From NCBI GenBank assembly GCA_963669435.1, contig OY770025.1, positions 62,001 to 126,000 of the forward strand: 64,000 bases of DNA, read 5' to 3'. The position numbers and the translations under genes were made by a program. How positions within the stretch are numbered: position 1 is the first letter of the stretch; every line of letters starts with the position of its first letter. The notes below the pieces were generated by a model. It was not told the origin of the DNA, made no database searches, and saw only the letters and a list, made by a program, of their open reading frames with translations. This document shows, piece by piece, positions 8,018 to 17,070 of the stretch. The stretch comes from CALJFL01 sp963669435 (GTDB lineage Bacteria > Pseudomonadota > Gammaproteobacteria > Pseudomonadales > Halieaceae).

Positions 8018-9352
8018 ATGAGCTGGTTGTTGTTCGGCCTCGGGCTGTTTAACCTCACTTCTATACTTTGCATGTTTCACCCCAGGCCCCCAGCCCGCGG
8101 TTACGCAGGCATGCTGACGGTCTGCTGGTTCTCTCTGCTGGGTACGGAGCTGGCATGGATGTGGTTGGCATTGCAGTTGTGCCTGGCGTCGCTATTTATT
8201 ATCGCTGGAGCGCTCGACTCCGCCATCGGTCTTCTGGGACTCTGCCTGCTGCTACTGAGCTGGCCGGGGCTGGCATGGCGACAATGGCAAGGCCTGGAAC
8301 GCACTCAGATAGCCGTCAACAACGCACTGACCTCAGGCCTGGGTAGTGATTATCTCGAGACAATACCAGAAGATTTACAGCACACTTTCCGAACACAGGT
8401 TCATTTCAGGGACTGGGCAAGACCGCTAACCTTTGGCCACCCGGATGTCGAGCGCATCTCCAACATTCCCTATTTACCCGGCGGCAAGAGGCAGTATCTC
8501 GATATTTATCGCCCCAAGAACCTGCCCGCTAATAGCTGTCTCGCGGAGGGCCGCCCCACGGAAGGCCGTCCCACGGAGGGCCGCCCCACGGAAGGCCGCC
8601 CCGTACTCCTACAAATTCACGGTGGTGCCTGGATGATGGGGGACAAAGGGTCACAGGCGCTGGCGCTGATGTACCATATGGCTGCGAATGGCTGGATCTG
8701 CGTGGCCGCAAATTATCGACTGAGCCCCAGTGTTGCTTTTCCCGCCCACCTTGAGGACTGCAAATCTGCGCTGTGCTGGATTCGCGAGCACGGGAAAACC
8801 TACGGTATGGATCCCGATTTTGTCGCAGTGACCGGTGGCTCTGCGGGGGGGCACCTGACCGCTTTAATGGGACTCACTGCTAACCGGGCGGATCTACAGA
8901 AGCTACACCCAAACACTGACACTTCAGTTCAGGCCTGTGTACCGTTCTACGGCGAGTACGATTTTCGCAACCACCACTACGATTATCCGAACTATGAGTT
9001 GGCACAAAAAACATTGATTGAGAACGTAATGCATGTGTCCCAGGAGGATAACCCCGCCCTGTGGGAACTGGCCTCACCCGTCGCCCAGATACACGAACAA
9101 GCGCCACCCTTTATGGTAATCCATGGTGAGATGGACAGCCTGCTACCCGCGGCCAACGCGCGTAACTTTGCCATGCAGTTGAGAAGCGCCTCCGCCTCCC
9201 CTGTTGTGTATGCAGAAATTCCGGGTGCGGAACACGGTTTTGAACTACTGCGCACGGTGCGCGCAGAGCATGCTATAAACGGTGCGCATCGTTTTCTAGA
9301 GTGGGCTCGTGCGCAGGCCGGAAAAAGTCAGTTACGCGAATCTGGCTATTAA
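8018..9352 (+). CDS. Membrane-anchored alpha/beta-hydrolase (HSL/BD-FAE-type esterase), 444 aa
   Basis: Residues 1-90 form three to four hydrophobic segments (start MSWLLFGLGLF), followed by an esterase domain: oxyanion motif HGGAWMMG, nucleophile elbow GGSAGGH, acid in 'HGEMDSLLP' and His in 'GAEHGFE'. Family members hydrolyse carboxyl esters, typically lipids or acyl alcohols. The ATG at 8018 is chosen because the membrane segment begins there; a GTG at 7946 in the same frame would overlap the AraC gene by 22 bp. A proline/glycine-rich tandem repeat interrupts the protein just before the HGG motif. The gene ends tail to tail with the WS/DGAT gene, the stop codons overlapping. Confidence 0.8.
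   Translation: MSWLLFGLGLFNLTSILCMFHPRPPARGYAGMLTVCWFSLLGTELAWMWLALQLCLASLFIIAGALDSAIGLLGLCLLLLSWPGLAWRQWQGLERTQIAVNNALTSGLGSDYLETIPEDLQHTFRTQVHFRDWARPLTFGHPDVERISNIPYLPGGKRQYLDIYRPKNLPANSCLAEGRPTEGRPTEGRPTEGRPVLLQIHGGAWMMGDKGSQALALMYHMAANGWICVAANYRLSPSVAFPAHLEDCKSALCWIREHGKTYGMDPDFVAVTGGSAGGHLTALMGLTANRADLQKLHPNTDTSVQACVPFYGEYDFRNHHYDYPNYELAQKTLIENVMHVSQEDNPALWELASPVAQIHEQAPPFMVIHGEMDSLLPAANARNFAMQLRSASASPVVYAEIPGAEHGFELLRTVRAEHAINGAHRFLEWARAQAGKSQLRESGY
8546..8602 (+). repeat. In-frame 15-bp tandem repeat encoding EGRPT x3.8
   Basis: Four copies of a 15-bp unit (GAGGGCCGCCCCACG and near-identical variants; the last copy is 12 bp) encode EGRPT EGRPT EGRPT EGRP inside the esterase gene. Units alternate GAG/GAA at the first codon, giving a 30-bp higher-order period. 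The length keeps the frame. The position is immediately before the oxyanion HGG motif, on what should be a surface loop or lid. Confidence 0.9.
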
Positions 9353-10872
9353 CTGTTTTTCTTGGCCTTGTTAGCTCTCGGCTTGGATTTGGTCTTCGCC
9401 TTGGGTTTTGTCTTCGCTTTAGTTTTAGGCTTGGATCTGGATTGCAACGCGGCCAATCCTGCACGAGCACCTTCCACAAACAGCTCCTTGTCTTTAATTG
9501 CCTCACCGCAGCCGTGGTAGCCAATTAGCAGCAGGTCTTCAACGGATGTAATGGCAATGTTTAGCCCTATGCTGTTGAAAGGGGGCGCCATGGGCACAGT
9601 CGACACATGCCTTGCACCGGCCATGTAGGCCGGCTTGAGCGAGCCCGGCACATTGGTGATGCTGGTGTTAACCGTGATGCTTTTTTCCATCAGGTTAAAG
9701 CGTGATACGCCAAAGATAAGTGCTTCAAGTACTATGGGGCTCAACAGACTGCTCATAGTCCCGTAATCGATCTTGGGCGATTCCGTGTTCGCGCGCTGAC
9801 CTTGTTCGTGAACGGCGCGCTTAAGCTCCACCGTATCCTTCGCAATGGCCTTGAGACGATCTTCGGGATCTGAAATCGTGTTATGCAAATTAATCCTGGC
9901 GACGTGCATATGATTGCCCGCACTGTTGTCCCCCTCTGCCCGCGTGTTCAATGGCATGGCGGAGAGCAGGTCAAAGTCGATGGTTTCACCGATCTCCCTG
10001 AAATAGTGGTCCAGAGCCCAGGAGTTGATGAATAATGCCAGATCGTTGACCGTGCAGTTGTAGTGAGTGCGCATTGCCTTTATGTCTTTGATCGGCAGTT
10101 CAACATAAGCCACAGCGCGCTTATCGGATAGGCGCGGTTCATTCAGCGAGGTTTTGTGCACATGAGGCAGAGATTCCCCCGATACAATTTCTTCGTCTCG
10201 TTGCAGTTGCAGGCGCTCGCTAATCAAGTTATTCAGATTATGCAGAATTGGACGACTGTTCTTGACTAGAAATGTGGGGGTATCAACAACCAGGCGCTTA
10301 ACGTTATCCACGAGTGCACTGCCCACCAGCTGAAGTGCGTGGGGTTCGGGTCTGGCGTGCCACGCTTCTGTGCGTGGGCTTCTGGCGGGAATTGGCTTCC
10401 CGCTCCAAATGGATGCGATGGCGGTTTGCGCTCCCACACCGTCCATAATGGAGTGATGAATATGCATGGCAACGGCGATGTATCCATGCTCCAGTCCTTC
10501 AATGACCTCCAGATGCCAAAGGGGACGATTGAAATCCAGGCGTCGCATCGCGAAGGTACCCAGATAGTCGGTAAGCTCGTCGTAACCCGCGGGCTCCTCG
10601 AACTCCACTATCTGGACATGATTGTTCACATCGAATTCGGGATCATCCACAATGAGCATGTTGCCGAGCCGTAACTCATCCTGTACAAGCTTTTGGCGCA
10701 TCAGAGGCACTTCTTCCAGACAGGCCGCCAGGTGATTGGCCAACATAGTGCCATCGAGAGGCTCAGGCGCAGTGGCGGGGTCCACAATCATAGCGGTACC
10801 CATATACATGGGCGGCATGCCAACCTGTTCGGACTTGAAGATTGCCTGATCAAGTAGTCCTAGCTTATTCAT
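9349..10872 (-). CDS. Wax ester synthase/diacylglycerol acyltransferase (WS/DGAT), 507 aa
   Basis: Bifunctional WS/DGAT family enzyme that transfers acyl groups from acyl-CoA to fatty alcohols or diacylglycerol for storage lipid. The catalytic HHxxxDG is present as HHSIMDG (residues 139-145), followed by the conserved 'PLN' region ('SAMPLNTRAEGDNSAGN') and 'ITNVPG'. Start ATG at 10872 has a strong AAGGAGGTG ribosome site. The C-terminal roughly 30 residues are a Lys/Thr/Pro-rich tail, unusual for the family. It converges with the esterase gene (plus), so synthesis and hydrolysis of esters sit side by side. Confidence 0.9.
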   Translation of the reverse strand: MNKLGLLDQAIFKSEQVGMPPMYMGTAMIVDPATAPEPLDGTMLANHLAACLEEVPLMRQKLVQDELRLGNMLIVDDPEFDVNNHVQIVEFEEPAGYDELTDYLGTFAMRRLDFNRPLWHLEVIEGLEHGYIAVAMHIHHSIMDGVGAQTAIASIWSGKPIPARSPRTEAWHARPEPHALQLVGSALVDNVKRLVVDTPTFLVKNSRPILHNLNNLISERLQLQRDEEIVSGESLPHVHKTSLNEPRLSDKRAVAYVELPIKDIKAMRTHYNCTVNDLALFINSWALDHYFREIGETIDFDLLSAMPLNTRAEGDNSAGNHMHVARINLHNTISDPEDRLKAIAKDTVELKRAVHEQGQRANTESPKIDYGTMSSLLSPIVLEALIFGVSRFNLMEKSITVNTSITNVPGSLKPAYMAGARHVSTVPMAPPFNSIGLNIAITSVEDLLLIGYHGCGEAIKDKELFVEGARAGLAALQSRSKPKTKAKTKPKAKTKSKPRANKAKKNS

Positions 10873-10909
10873 TGCTGATACACCTCCTTGACAGGCAAGC
10901 GAAAAGTCA

Positions 10910-11893
10910 TCAAAACACTGCCAACGGATTTAGCAGAGCGCCGCTGCCACCGCCTACTCGCAGCGGTGCGGCAACAAATAAAAATTCCCACTTCTCCTGC
11001 TGCATCGCCTGGCTGGCCAAGCCATCGAGATCTAGATTGTCGAGCAAGGGCATGCCAAGTGCGGCCAGAGTCAGTGTATGAAATGGAATTACCATGCCCT
11101 CGACACCAGAGGGCAGTACATCGTTACCACCATCCGATCCCACGACAGCCACATCTCTCTTTTTCAGCCACAAGGCGACTGATGCGTGCAAGCCCGCCGA
11201 ACCGTCAATCAAGTGCAGTTGCCCCTCTTGCCGGACACGTTCCCACCGGCCTGTTCGCACGAGCAACGCATCGCCGGCACGGATGGTGACGCCGGTTTTT
11301 CGTTCCCACTCTTCGAGATCAGACGCGGTAATCGCCACACCCGGGGCGAGAAAGTCAACGCCGCGTAACCACGCCATGTCTACAAGCACACCACGCGTAA
11401 AAATGCCATCCTGCATGTTGTCGATGCCCAACTTCGCAGATCCGTCAGGACCCAACACGCTAGCGGGCACGCCGTTGTAGAGTTTCCCTTTGTGAACCAC
11501 GTGGGCAAGGCTATCAATATGTGTATGTGCTGCACCGTGGTACTCCACAGCATAACGATCAGACACAACGGAAAGGTCATCGCCGACGCTGACAACCCTG
11601 GAGTGGATCGAAAACGGTTCCGGGTTGTATTCGTCTTTGACGGTATTGAGGTCAAATGCCAGCGAAACACTGACCCCCGCCTCTACCAGGTCTGCCGCCC
11701 TGACTTTTACTTCCGGCGTAATGGTATTTAATGTGCCGAGTTCATCATCCTTTCCCCAACGACCCCAATTTGATGCTTCGTCAAACCACTGTTGGAACTG
11801 TTGCTTGCTAACTGGCGCCGGCTGGGAATCAGCTAATAACGTTGAGAGCGGAATTTGCGAGAGCAATACTGCAATAAAAATTTTTCTTATCAT
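10910..11893 (-). CDS. Secreted cyclase-family protein (kynurenine-formamidase-like hydrolase), 327 aa
   Basis: Begins with a clear Sec signal peptide (MIRKIFIAVLLSQIPLSTLLA), so it is exported to the periplasm. The body is the metal-dependent cyclase/formamidase fold (PF04199-type): 'HTHIDSLAHV' supplies the metal ligands, with 'DALLVRTGRW' and 'VVGSDGGND' later. In kynurenine formamidase the motif is HxGTHxDxPxH; here the first part is degenerate ('YHGAAHTHIDSLAH') but the His/Asp/His ligands remain. Members hydrolyse small amides, esters or lactones. It lies 36 bp upstream of the WS/DGAT start and is probably cotranscribed with it. Confidence 0.8.
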   Translation of the reverse strand: MIRKIFIAVLLSQIPLSTLLADSQPAPVSKQQFQQWFDEASNWGRWGKDDELGTLNTITPEVKVRAADLVEAGVSVSLAFDLNTVKDEYNPEPFSIHSRVVSVGDDLSVVSDRYAVEYHGAAHTHIDSLAHVVHKGKLYNGVPASVLGPDGSAKLGIDNMQDGIFTRGVLVDMAWLRGVDFLAPGVAITASDLEEWERKTGVTIRAGDALLVRTGRWERVRQEGQLHLIDGSAGLHASVALWLKKRDVAVVGSDGGNDVLPSGVEGMVIPFHTLTLAALGMPLLDNLDLDGLASQAMQQEKWEFLFVAAPLRVGGGSGALLNPLAVF

Positions 11894-11914
11894 CTCGATG
11901 ACCCATCGATAACG

Positions 11915-12748
11915 TTAATCAAAGAATGCCGCTTCAATCTCAGCCGCCCTGCTCATAAAGTCCTGCAATATGTGGGTGTGAGTAGGAATGAAGAACTGCT
12001 CGTCGGCCACGCCTTTCAGAATGAAGTCAGCCGCTTGCTCGGGGCTGATGATCGGCGGAGGTTCTTCTCCGCCAAGCTCGAGATCGCCGGCAGCGGCGAA
12101 GACGGGCGTACCTGCGCCACCAAATTCGTCCTGGCGTTTTTGAACCGAGAATATGATCTCCGTTTGGACCCCACCAGGAATAGCCAGACTGACAGCAATG
12201 CCCTCGTTCTCCAGCTCGTATCTGAACGTCTCCGCCATCGAAAGCATGGCGTGTTTGGTCATATTGTAGCCCCCGACTCCGAGGGCTCTTGAGCTGGGAG
12301 GAATCGATAGACAGTTCTCCGAGCCTGTGAAAACCAACCGCGCTCCAACGGTGCCGGCTTTTCTGGTCTCTTCAATGAAGCATTTGGCGCATTGCCAGGC
12401 GCCGAATACATTAACCTTAAACATCCACTCCAGGTCCAAAGCCTCGAGGTCTTGAAGCTTCGAAAGCTGGGTAACACCCGCATTGATAAATGCGAGCTCT
12501 ATGGCCCCAAAGTCCTCGAAGGCTTGCGAAAATACGTTGGCCACCTGTTCCATATTCGCCACATCGCACTGATATGCCACCGCAGCGCCACCCGACGCCT
12601 TGATTTCCTCAACCGCCGATTGGGCATTTGCCAGGTCAATATCAGCGATGGCGACTTTGGCACCAGCTTTGGCAAGTGAGACAGCTAATGCACGTCCAAT
12701 ACCGGTAGCCCCGCCAGTAACGAGGGCAGATTTTCCTTTGTAATTCAT
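11915..12748 (-). CDS. SDR family oxidoreductase, 277 aa
   Basis: Classical SDR: TGGATGIGRALA near residue 11, 'INAGV' in the NNAG position, catalytic 'YNMTKHA' near residue 160 with its Ser in the 'TGSENCLS' strand. C-terminal region includes 'ISPEQAADFILKGVADEQFFIPTH', typical of a group of SDRs of unknown substrate near lipid genes. ATG at 12748 follows AGGAAATCGAT. It is 21 bp upstream of the secreted cyclase-family gene, giving a probable operon SDR - cyclase - WS/DGAT. Confidence 0.85.
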   Translation of the reverse strand: MNYKGKSALVTGGATGIGRALAVSLAKAGAKVAIADIDLANAQSAVEEIKASGGAAVAYQCDVANMEQVANVFSQAFEDFGAIELAFINAGVTQLSKLQDLEALDLEWMFKVNVFGAWQCAKCFIEETRKAGTVGARLVFTGSENCLSIPPSSRALGVGGYNMTKHAMLSMAETFRYELENEGIAVSLAIPGGVQTEIIFSVQKRQDEFGGAGTPVFAAAGDLELGGEEPPPIISPEQAADFILKGVADEQFFIPTHTHILQDFMSRAAEIEAAFFD

Positions 12749-12894
12749 ATCGATTTCCTGTTGTTTAGAAACTCAATTCTTCTCGAGCGCATCCAGACGC
12801 ACAGCATCGTGTTCTCCGCCTACGGATTTTCCCTCCAAGCTCGCAGTGTTGCTTCTTCTGTAGTTTGTACCGCCAAGTGCGAGGGGTGGGCCTC

Positions 12895-13890
12895 CTACCT
12901 GACATACCTGTCATAGAATCTTGCGTAATTATCGAGCGAAAACGCGATTGCATCCCGCCCCAGGCGCGAATCCGGAATAATCATATCCGGACCGTGAGTA
13001 CTCCTACTGTATTCTTTAAAGGCCACTTCGACACCAGCCTCTCGTAGTCGACGGGCGTACTCCACCGTCTCCCAATAAAATGGCTCATACTCGCCCACAA
13101 AAGTTATCGTTGGCGGGAAATCGCTGTAATTGGTATTTCTCGCCGGGGCGGCATATGCAGGGATCTGTAAACCTTTATGGCGCAGATCCTTCAGATAACT
13201 GGCCCAGCCAAAGGCGTTGGTTCTAGTGTCCCATCCCGGACAGTCCATGTAGCGCGCGGGGTCATTGGGCTGCTGATCGTCAATCATCGGGTAGTACGGC
13301 ATCTGGAAGGCGACGTTAACATCCCTGGTATCTCGCGCTTTAAGCGTCAAAGCAGCCGTCAGGCCACCCCCGGCACTGTGACCCGCTATCATTAATTTAC
13401 TGGCATCAATACCCAGAGCATTGGCATTGTCCCGCATCCAAAGGAGCGTCATATAGCAATCATCGAACGCCGCTGGGTAAGGCTTGATCAGTGCATTACG
13501 ATAAGCCGGCGCTACAATAACGCAGGGCCTACGCTCTATGAATTTTGCCAGTATGCCTTCAAAAAACTCTGGGGCCCCGGTGATATATCCGCCCCCGTGC
13601 GTATAAAGCATCGGCGGCAGTTTGCCGGCCACTTTTTCGGACTTAGATCTGGGGCGATAGATCTTGACCCGTATCTTGGTATCACCATCAGCTGTAGGCA
13701 GATATCGCTCCTCAGCACTCATGACTGAGTTAGCATCTTCTCCCTGCTCGGCCAGTTGCGCGCCAATGAGTTTGTGCGCCATCTTGGTCGACCACTGATA
13801 TCGGAACAGATATTTGGCAAGCATCTGCTGCCAGTACACACCCGCTGGCTGCAAGTCCTCGTGAAGCATTTTCCTGGTAACTTTCATCAC
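12895..13890 (-). CDS. Alpha/beta-hydrolase, HSL-family esterase, 331 aa
   Basis: Hormone-sensitive-lipase-type esterase: oxyanion HGGGYITGAP, nucleophile GHSAGGGLT, acid in 'VGEYEPF' and His in 'STHGPD'. Note that the acid motif reads GEYEPF where most members have 'G..D.L', so Glu rather than Asp would be the acid (the HSL family tolerates Glu). There is no signal peptide. The gap to the next gene (12749-12894) shows no other feature. Likely hydrolyses short to medium acyl esters in the cytoplasm. Confidence 0.8.
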   Translation of the reverse strand: MMKVTRKMLHEDLQPAGVYWQQMLAKYLFRYQWSTKMAHKLIGAQLAEQGEDANSVMSAEERYLPTADGDTKIRVKIYRPRSKSEKVAGKLPPMLYTHGGGYITGAPEFFEGILAKFIERRPCVIVAPAYRNALIKPYPAAFDDCYMTLLWMRDNANALGIDASKLMIAGHSAGGGLTAALTLKARDTRDVNVAFQMPYYPMIDDQQPNDPARYMDCPGWDTRTNAFGWASYLKDLRHKGLQIPAYAAPARNTNYSDFPPTITFVGEYEPFYWETVEYARRLREAGVEVAFKEYSRSTHGPDMIIPDSRLGRDAIAFSLDNYARFYDRYVR

Positions 13891-14005
13891 GTTAACCCAT
13901 TGCCGTCTGGTAACACCGATTGAGTGCCATTCACTTTTTGAATCTATCAGGGTTCGGGCTGGCCGAACTTAACAACACCGATGCATAACTGGCAGTGACG
14001 CGCTT

Positions 14006-14099
14006 AGAGCGGGGGGCCATTGTCCTCCGCTCTTCATGTACAGTGTTACTTCCCAGGTATTGGTGGCGTCATCAGGGCCCCTATCGCCTTTGATGACGC
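14006..14099 (-). terminator. Two inverted repeats after the TonB-receptor gene, possible transcript end
   Basis: A 9-bp stem (GCGTCATCA at 14066-14074 with TGATGACGC at 14091-14099) and a 7-bp stem (AGAGCGG at 14006-14012 with CCGCTCT at 14027-14033) lie between the receptor stop (14124) and the esterase start (13890). Neither is followed by a convincing T run on the minus strand, so they could be 3' stabilising structures rather than an intrinsic terminator. The rest of this 232-base gap shows nothing else. Confidence 0.35.
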
Positions 14100-14123
14100 T
14101 GACTGTTAGCCGCCTTACTTCAC

Positions 14124-16658
14124 TTACAGTCGGTAAGTGAAACCAAGGGTGACCTGACGACCACCATTAATGAACTGGAAGAAATCTGCACGACCATTGG
14201 GATTATTGGTCCCGGTTAGCCCATCGTTGGCCACGGGAAAGGTAGACGCGCCATCGCTGGCGAAGTATTCATCCCCCAGGTTGACACCGCGGACGAAGAA
14301 CTCCCACGTATCATCGCTTGAGAAAACACTCACGGAAGCATTCGTCCACCAGTAACTATCCTGGCGATAGTCATCCGGATAGGGTAAAGGCGTGGTGTCA
14401 TACTCTTCCTTGTAGGCGGTGGTAATATTGAGGCCAAGGTTCCAGTTAGCCCCCAACGCTATCAGGTAATCCAGACCGAGTGTGCCGCTCAAGTCCGGAG
14501 ACTGCGACATTGACTCGCCGGACATATCTGACCCCGTGAAATTACCGGTGTTCGGATCGGGGTTGAGGTTACAGCCTTCGTCAATTGTTTGCCCGACAAA
14601 GCAGTCAGCGATGTAATCCCCGTATTCGGAGAAGGACCAGGCAACGTTAGCCGTCAGTGATAAACCGTCGATGGGTGTCAGCCAAAAGCTCTCGAGTTCA
14701 ATACCTTCCAGCGTCGCTTCCGCGGCGTTAAGCACGTGCAGGGAAGGAAGTCCGCCACTCGCTTCCAATACAGATAGCTGCATATCCTCATAGTCGTAAC
14801 TGTAACCCGTCAGATTCAAGCGCAGCGTCCCGTCCAGCAAGGTGGATTTCATGCCGACTTCAAAACCCTCCACAGTCTCTTCATCATACTCCGCATCAAA
14901 AGGGATACCTGCAAATGTAAGGCCCAGGAGATTGGGGTCAAAAGAACCATCAATGCCGCCAGACTTGAAACCTGACTTGTAGCTCGCAAAGAACATAATG
15001 TCGTCAGTTAACTGATAGCTCAGCGTCGCTTCAGGGGAGACATTGCTCCAATCGGGCTTGTCGTCAAGCAGAAGAATGTCGGTAGCGGGGATAGCCGGTT
15101 GTCCGATTTCCGGAGCCGCACCCACCTCAAGGTTAATCCCCGCCTCTTTCTCTTCATAGGAGTAGCGGGCACCACCTGACAGGGTCAACTTATCGGTCAA
15201 CTCCCAATCCACCTGGGCGAACACTGAGTAGGCCGTACCATCCTGCGTATTCACCTGGGTACCACCGGGAATCGCGAATACACCAAAGAATTGCGTGGGC
15301 AGGCCTACAAAATTACTCGCTATAACAACACCTTGCCCCGACGTGATTTCCTTTTCTTCGTAGTAAGCACCCACGGTGAAATTGACTGCCCCGTCGTAGT
15401 TTGAGCTCAAGCGAAGTTCCTGACTCCATTGCTCGTGTTCATGAATTCCTGAGCTGAGCAGGCCAGAAGCCACCTGCCAGGAAGACTCCGCGAGCCGTTG
15501 ACCGTCGTTATCGAAGTACCCGGTCACCGATATTAAACTGAGGTCATCAGTTAAGTCGTAGTTCATCTCCAATACAAAGAAGTTGACTTCATTCTCATCG
15601 AAGCCACCGGCATCACCGCGATAATCAGAATGGAAACCGTCTGCTTCAACGATCACCGGATTCGGCGCGGAAGCTACAACCTCGTCGTTCATTTCGCATT
15701 CATCGATACCCGGCACCGGGTATATAACCTGCGGCTCGCCCAGCCCACACCGGGTTCGCTGGAAGTTGAAGGCCGCGCTGCCATCCTGCTTCTCTTCCAA
15801 ATACGCATATTTCAAACTGGCCGAGAACGTGTCGGTAGGCTCCCACACCAGGGTACCCATAGCGAAGACTCGTTCGATCTGCACAGGGTGCCTGTCGGTA
15901 CCGAATGCCGTTTGCACCGGCACACCACCGGGGCCCGGCTCAAACACATCGAAATTGTAAACATCGAACAAGTGATTGTCGGCTTCCGACCAACCCACAG
16001 CCAGACGCCCGAAAAGTGTATCGGTCAGCCCACCGGAGACGATGCCCCGCACGGCTGGCTCTTCACCCTCGGTTTCATACATTGTGGTGATCTCCAGCTC
16101 AAACTCATCCGTGGGTTTCTTGGTATGGAGTGCAATTACACCGCCGGGGCTATTCTTGCCATAAAACAGAGCTTGCGGCCCCCGCAGCACTTCAATTCTG
16201 TCCAGGTCAAACATACCCGCCGTCATCAACTGGGGGCTGCTGATACCTACGCCATCAAAGTTGATAGCCACCGCCTGGTCAAACAAGCCGTTACCGGATC
16301 CTGTCCCTACGCCGCGCAAAAAGATAGAACCGTTGCTGGACGCCCCGCTTCTCGAAGTAACCAGACCCGGAACAACGGTTCCAAGGTCCTCGATCCCTTC
16401 AATCCGCTGAGAGTTAAGCATATCCGCAGTGAGCACATTGACTACAACGGGCGTTTCCTGCAGAGATTCCTCACGCTTACGGGCCGTTACAATTACCTCT
16501 TCAAGTACATTGGCGCCCTGCGCCTGAACCGCTTGGGCCGGCAATAGCGTTGAGCTCATTGACATGAATGCCAGAGCCAATGCAGTCGGCTTGAAAGGAG
16601 CGTGACTCGAGTGCTCTATTGAACCCAATTGGTTAAACCTCGACAGTTTCATTTTCAT
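14124..16658 (-). CDS. TonB-dependent outer-membrane receptor, 844 aa
   Basis: Signal-peptide-like N-terminus ending AQAVQAQ, then the TonB-box region EEVIVTARKREE, a plug domain ('VVPGLVTSRSG', 'IEVLRGPQALFYGKNSPGGVI') and a 22-strand-type barrel ending in an aromatic-type terminal strand 'RQVTLGFTYRL'. The lexical features put it with the large proteobacterial group of TonB receptors found near catabolic genes, not with classic siderophore receptors. ATG at 16658 is chosen because GAGGAAGG lies 7 bases upstream; a GTG at 16685 is the alternative. Probably imports the hydrophobic substrate of the surrounding pathway (inference). A candidate operator lies about 250 bp upstream. Confidence 0.9.
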   Translation of the reverse strand: MKMKLSRFNQLGSIEHSSHAPFKPTALALAFMSMSSTLLPAQAVQAQGANVLEEVIVTARKREESLQETPVVVNVLTADMLNSQRIEGIEDLGTVVPGLVTSRSGASSNGSIFLRGVGTGSGNGLFDQAVAINFDGVGISSPQLMTAGMFDLDRIEVLRGPQALFYGKNSPGGVIALHTKKPTDEFELEITTMYETEGEEPAVRGIVSGGLTDTLFGRLAVGWSEADNHLFDVYNFDVFEPGPGGVPVQTAFGTDRHPVQIERVFAMGTLVWEPTDTFSASLKYAYLEEKQDGSAAFNFQRTRCGLGEPQVIYPVPGIDECEMNDEVVASAPNPVIVEADGFHSDYRGDAGGFDENEVNFFVLEMNYDLTDDLSLISVTGYFDNDGQRLAESSWQVASGLLSSGIHEHEQWSQELRLSSNYDGAVNFTVGAYYEEKEITSGQGVVIASNFVGLPTQFFGVFAIPGGTQVNTQDGTAYSVFAQVDWELTDKLTLSGGARYSYEEKEAGINLEVGAAPEIGQPAIPATDILLLDDKPDWSNVSPEATLSYQLTDDIMFFASYKSGFKSGGIDGSFDPNLLGLTFAGIPFDAEYDEETVEGFEVGMKSTLLDGTLRLNLTGYSYDYEDMQLSVLEASGGLPSLHVLNAAEATLEGIELESFWLTPIDGLSLTANVAWSFSEYGDYIADCFVGQTIDEGCNLNPDPNTGNFTGSDMSGESMSQSPDLSGTLGLDYLIALGANWNLGLNITTAYKEEYDTTPLPYPDDYRQDSYWWTNASVSVFSSDDTWEFFVRGVNLGDEYFASDGASTFPVANDGLTGTNNPNGRADFFQFINGGRQVTLGFTYRL

Positions 16659-16685
16659 TATCGTACCTTCCTCAGCTTGATTCAC

Positions 16686-17070
16686 CGGCTAAAATCGCTC
16701 GCCGCTATTAACTACCAATTTTCAGTTTTGCAAATACGCCAGGACTACAGCCCTGTCTTTTCATTAGATACATACTGATCAACAACTATGTATCTTTTCA
16801 CTGAATACCGCATAAATGCGTAAATGTCCTTACATGATTCCGGAGTATGGCGCGGATTTCGATGGATCTTACTTCAGTTATTCCATCGCTTATCTGCTAT
16901 AACTTACTTATTGGTTGCACAGTACATTAGTTTCTGGGGGCCGTCAACACTGAATCCTTACTTATACACCCTGCTGAGGGGCATTTCGGTGTTTGAGCGG
17001 TTATCATGTATACACCTTCCGCAGCCATCCTGGATGGTCAGATCTGCTCGTCCAGACACCTCGGTCATGC
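16686..17070. other. 385-base non-coding gap holding the receptor promoter region
   Basis: AT-rich stretch between the TonB receptor (minus) and the FISUMP-domain gene (minus). It contains the operator-like site at 16906-16923 and an inverted repeat AGATACATA/TATGTATCT near 16765-16795 that could be a second regulatory site nearer the receptor start. An 88-codon plus-strand frame (16824-17090) has no family resemblance and unlikely composition, so I regard it as chance. Confidence 0.5.
16906..16923 (-). promoter_or_regulatory. Candidate TetR-type operator, site ii
   Basis: Minus strand: ACTGTGCAACCAATAAGT. The surrounding 30 bases (16901-16930, minus) match the 30 bases at 19166-19195 (plus) at 27 positions, including the flank CTAATGT and the core ACCAATAAGTA. 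The match is far longer than expected by chance between two unrelated intergenic regions and points to a shared regulator for the receptor and the oxygenase operon. Confidence 0.55.

Noticed and set aside
8546..8602. Direct repeats that might be read as a CRISPR array
   Set aside because: Units are contiguous, 15 bp, in frame and without spacers, so it is a coding tandem repeat.
15630..16547. 305-codon open frame on the plus strand inside the TonB-receptor gene
   Set aside because: It is the antisense of a well-supported receptor coding region, with no family resemblance; long antisense frames are normal in such GC-balanced genes.
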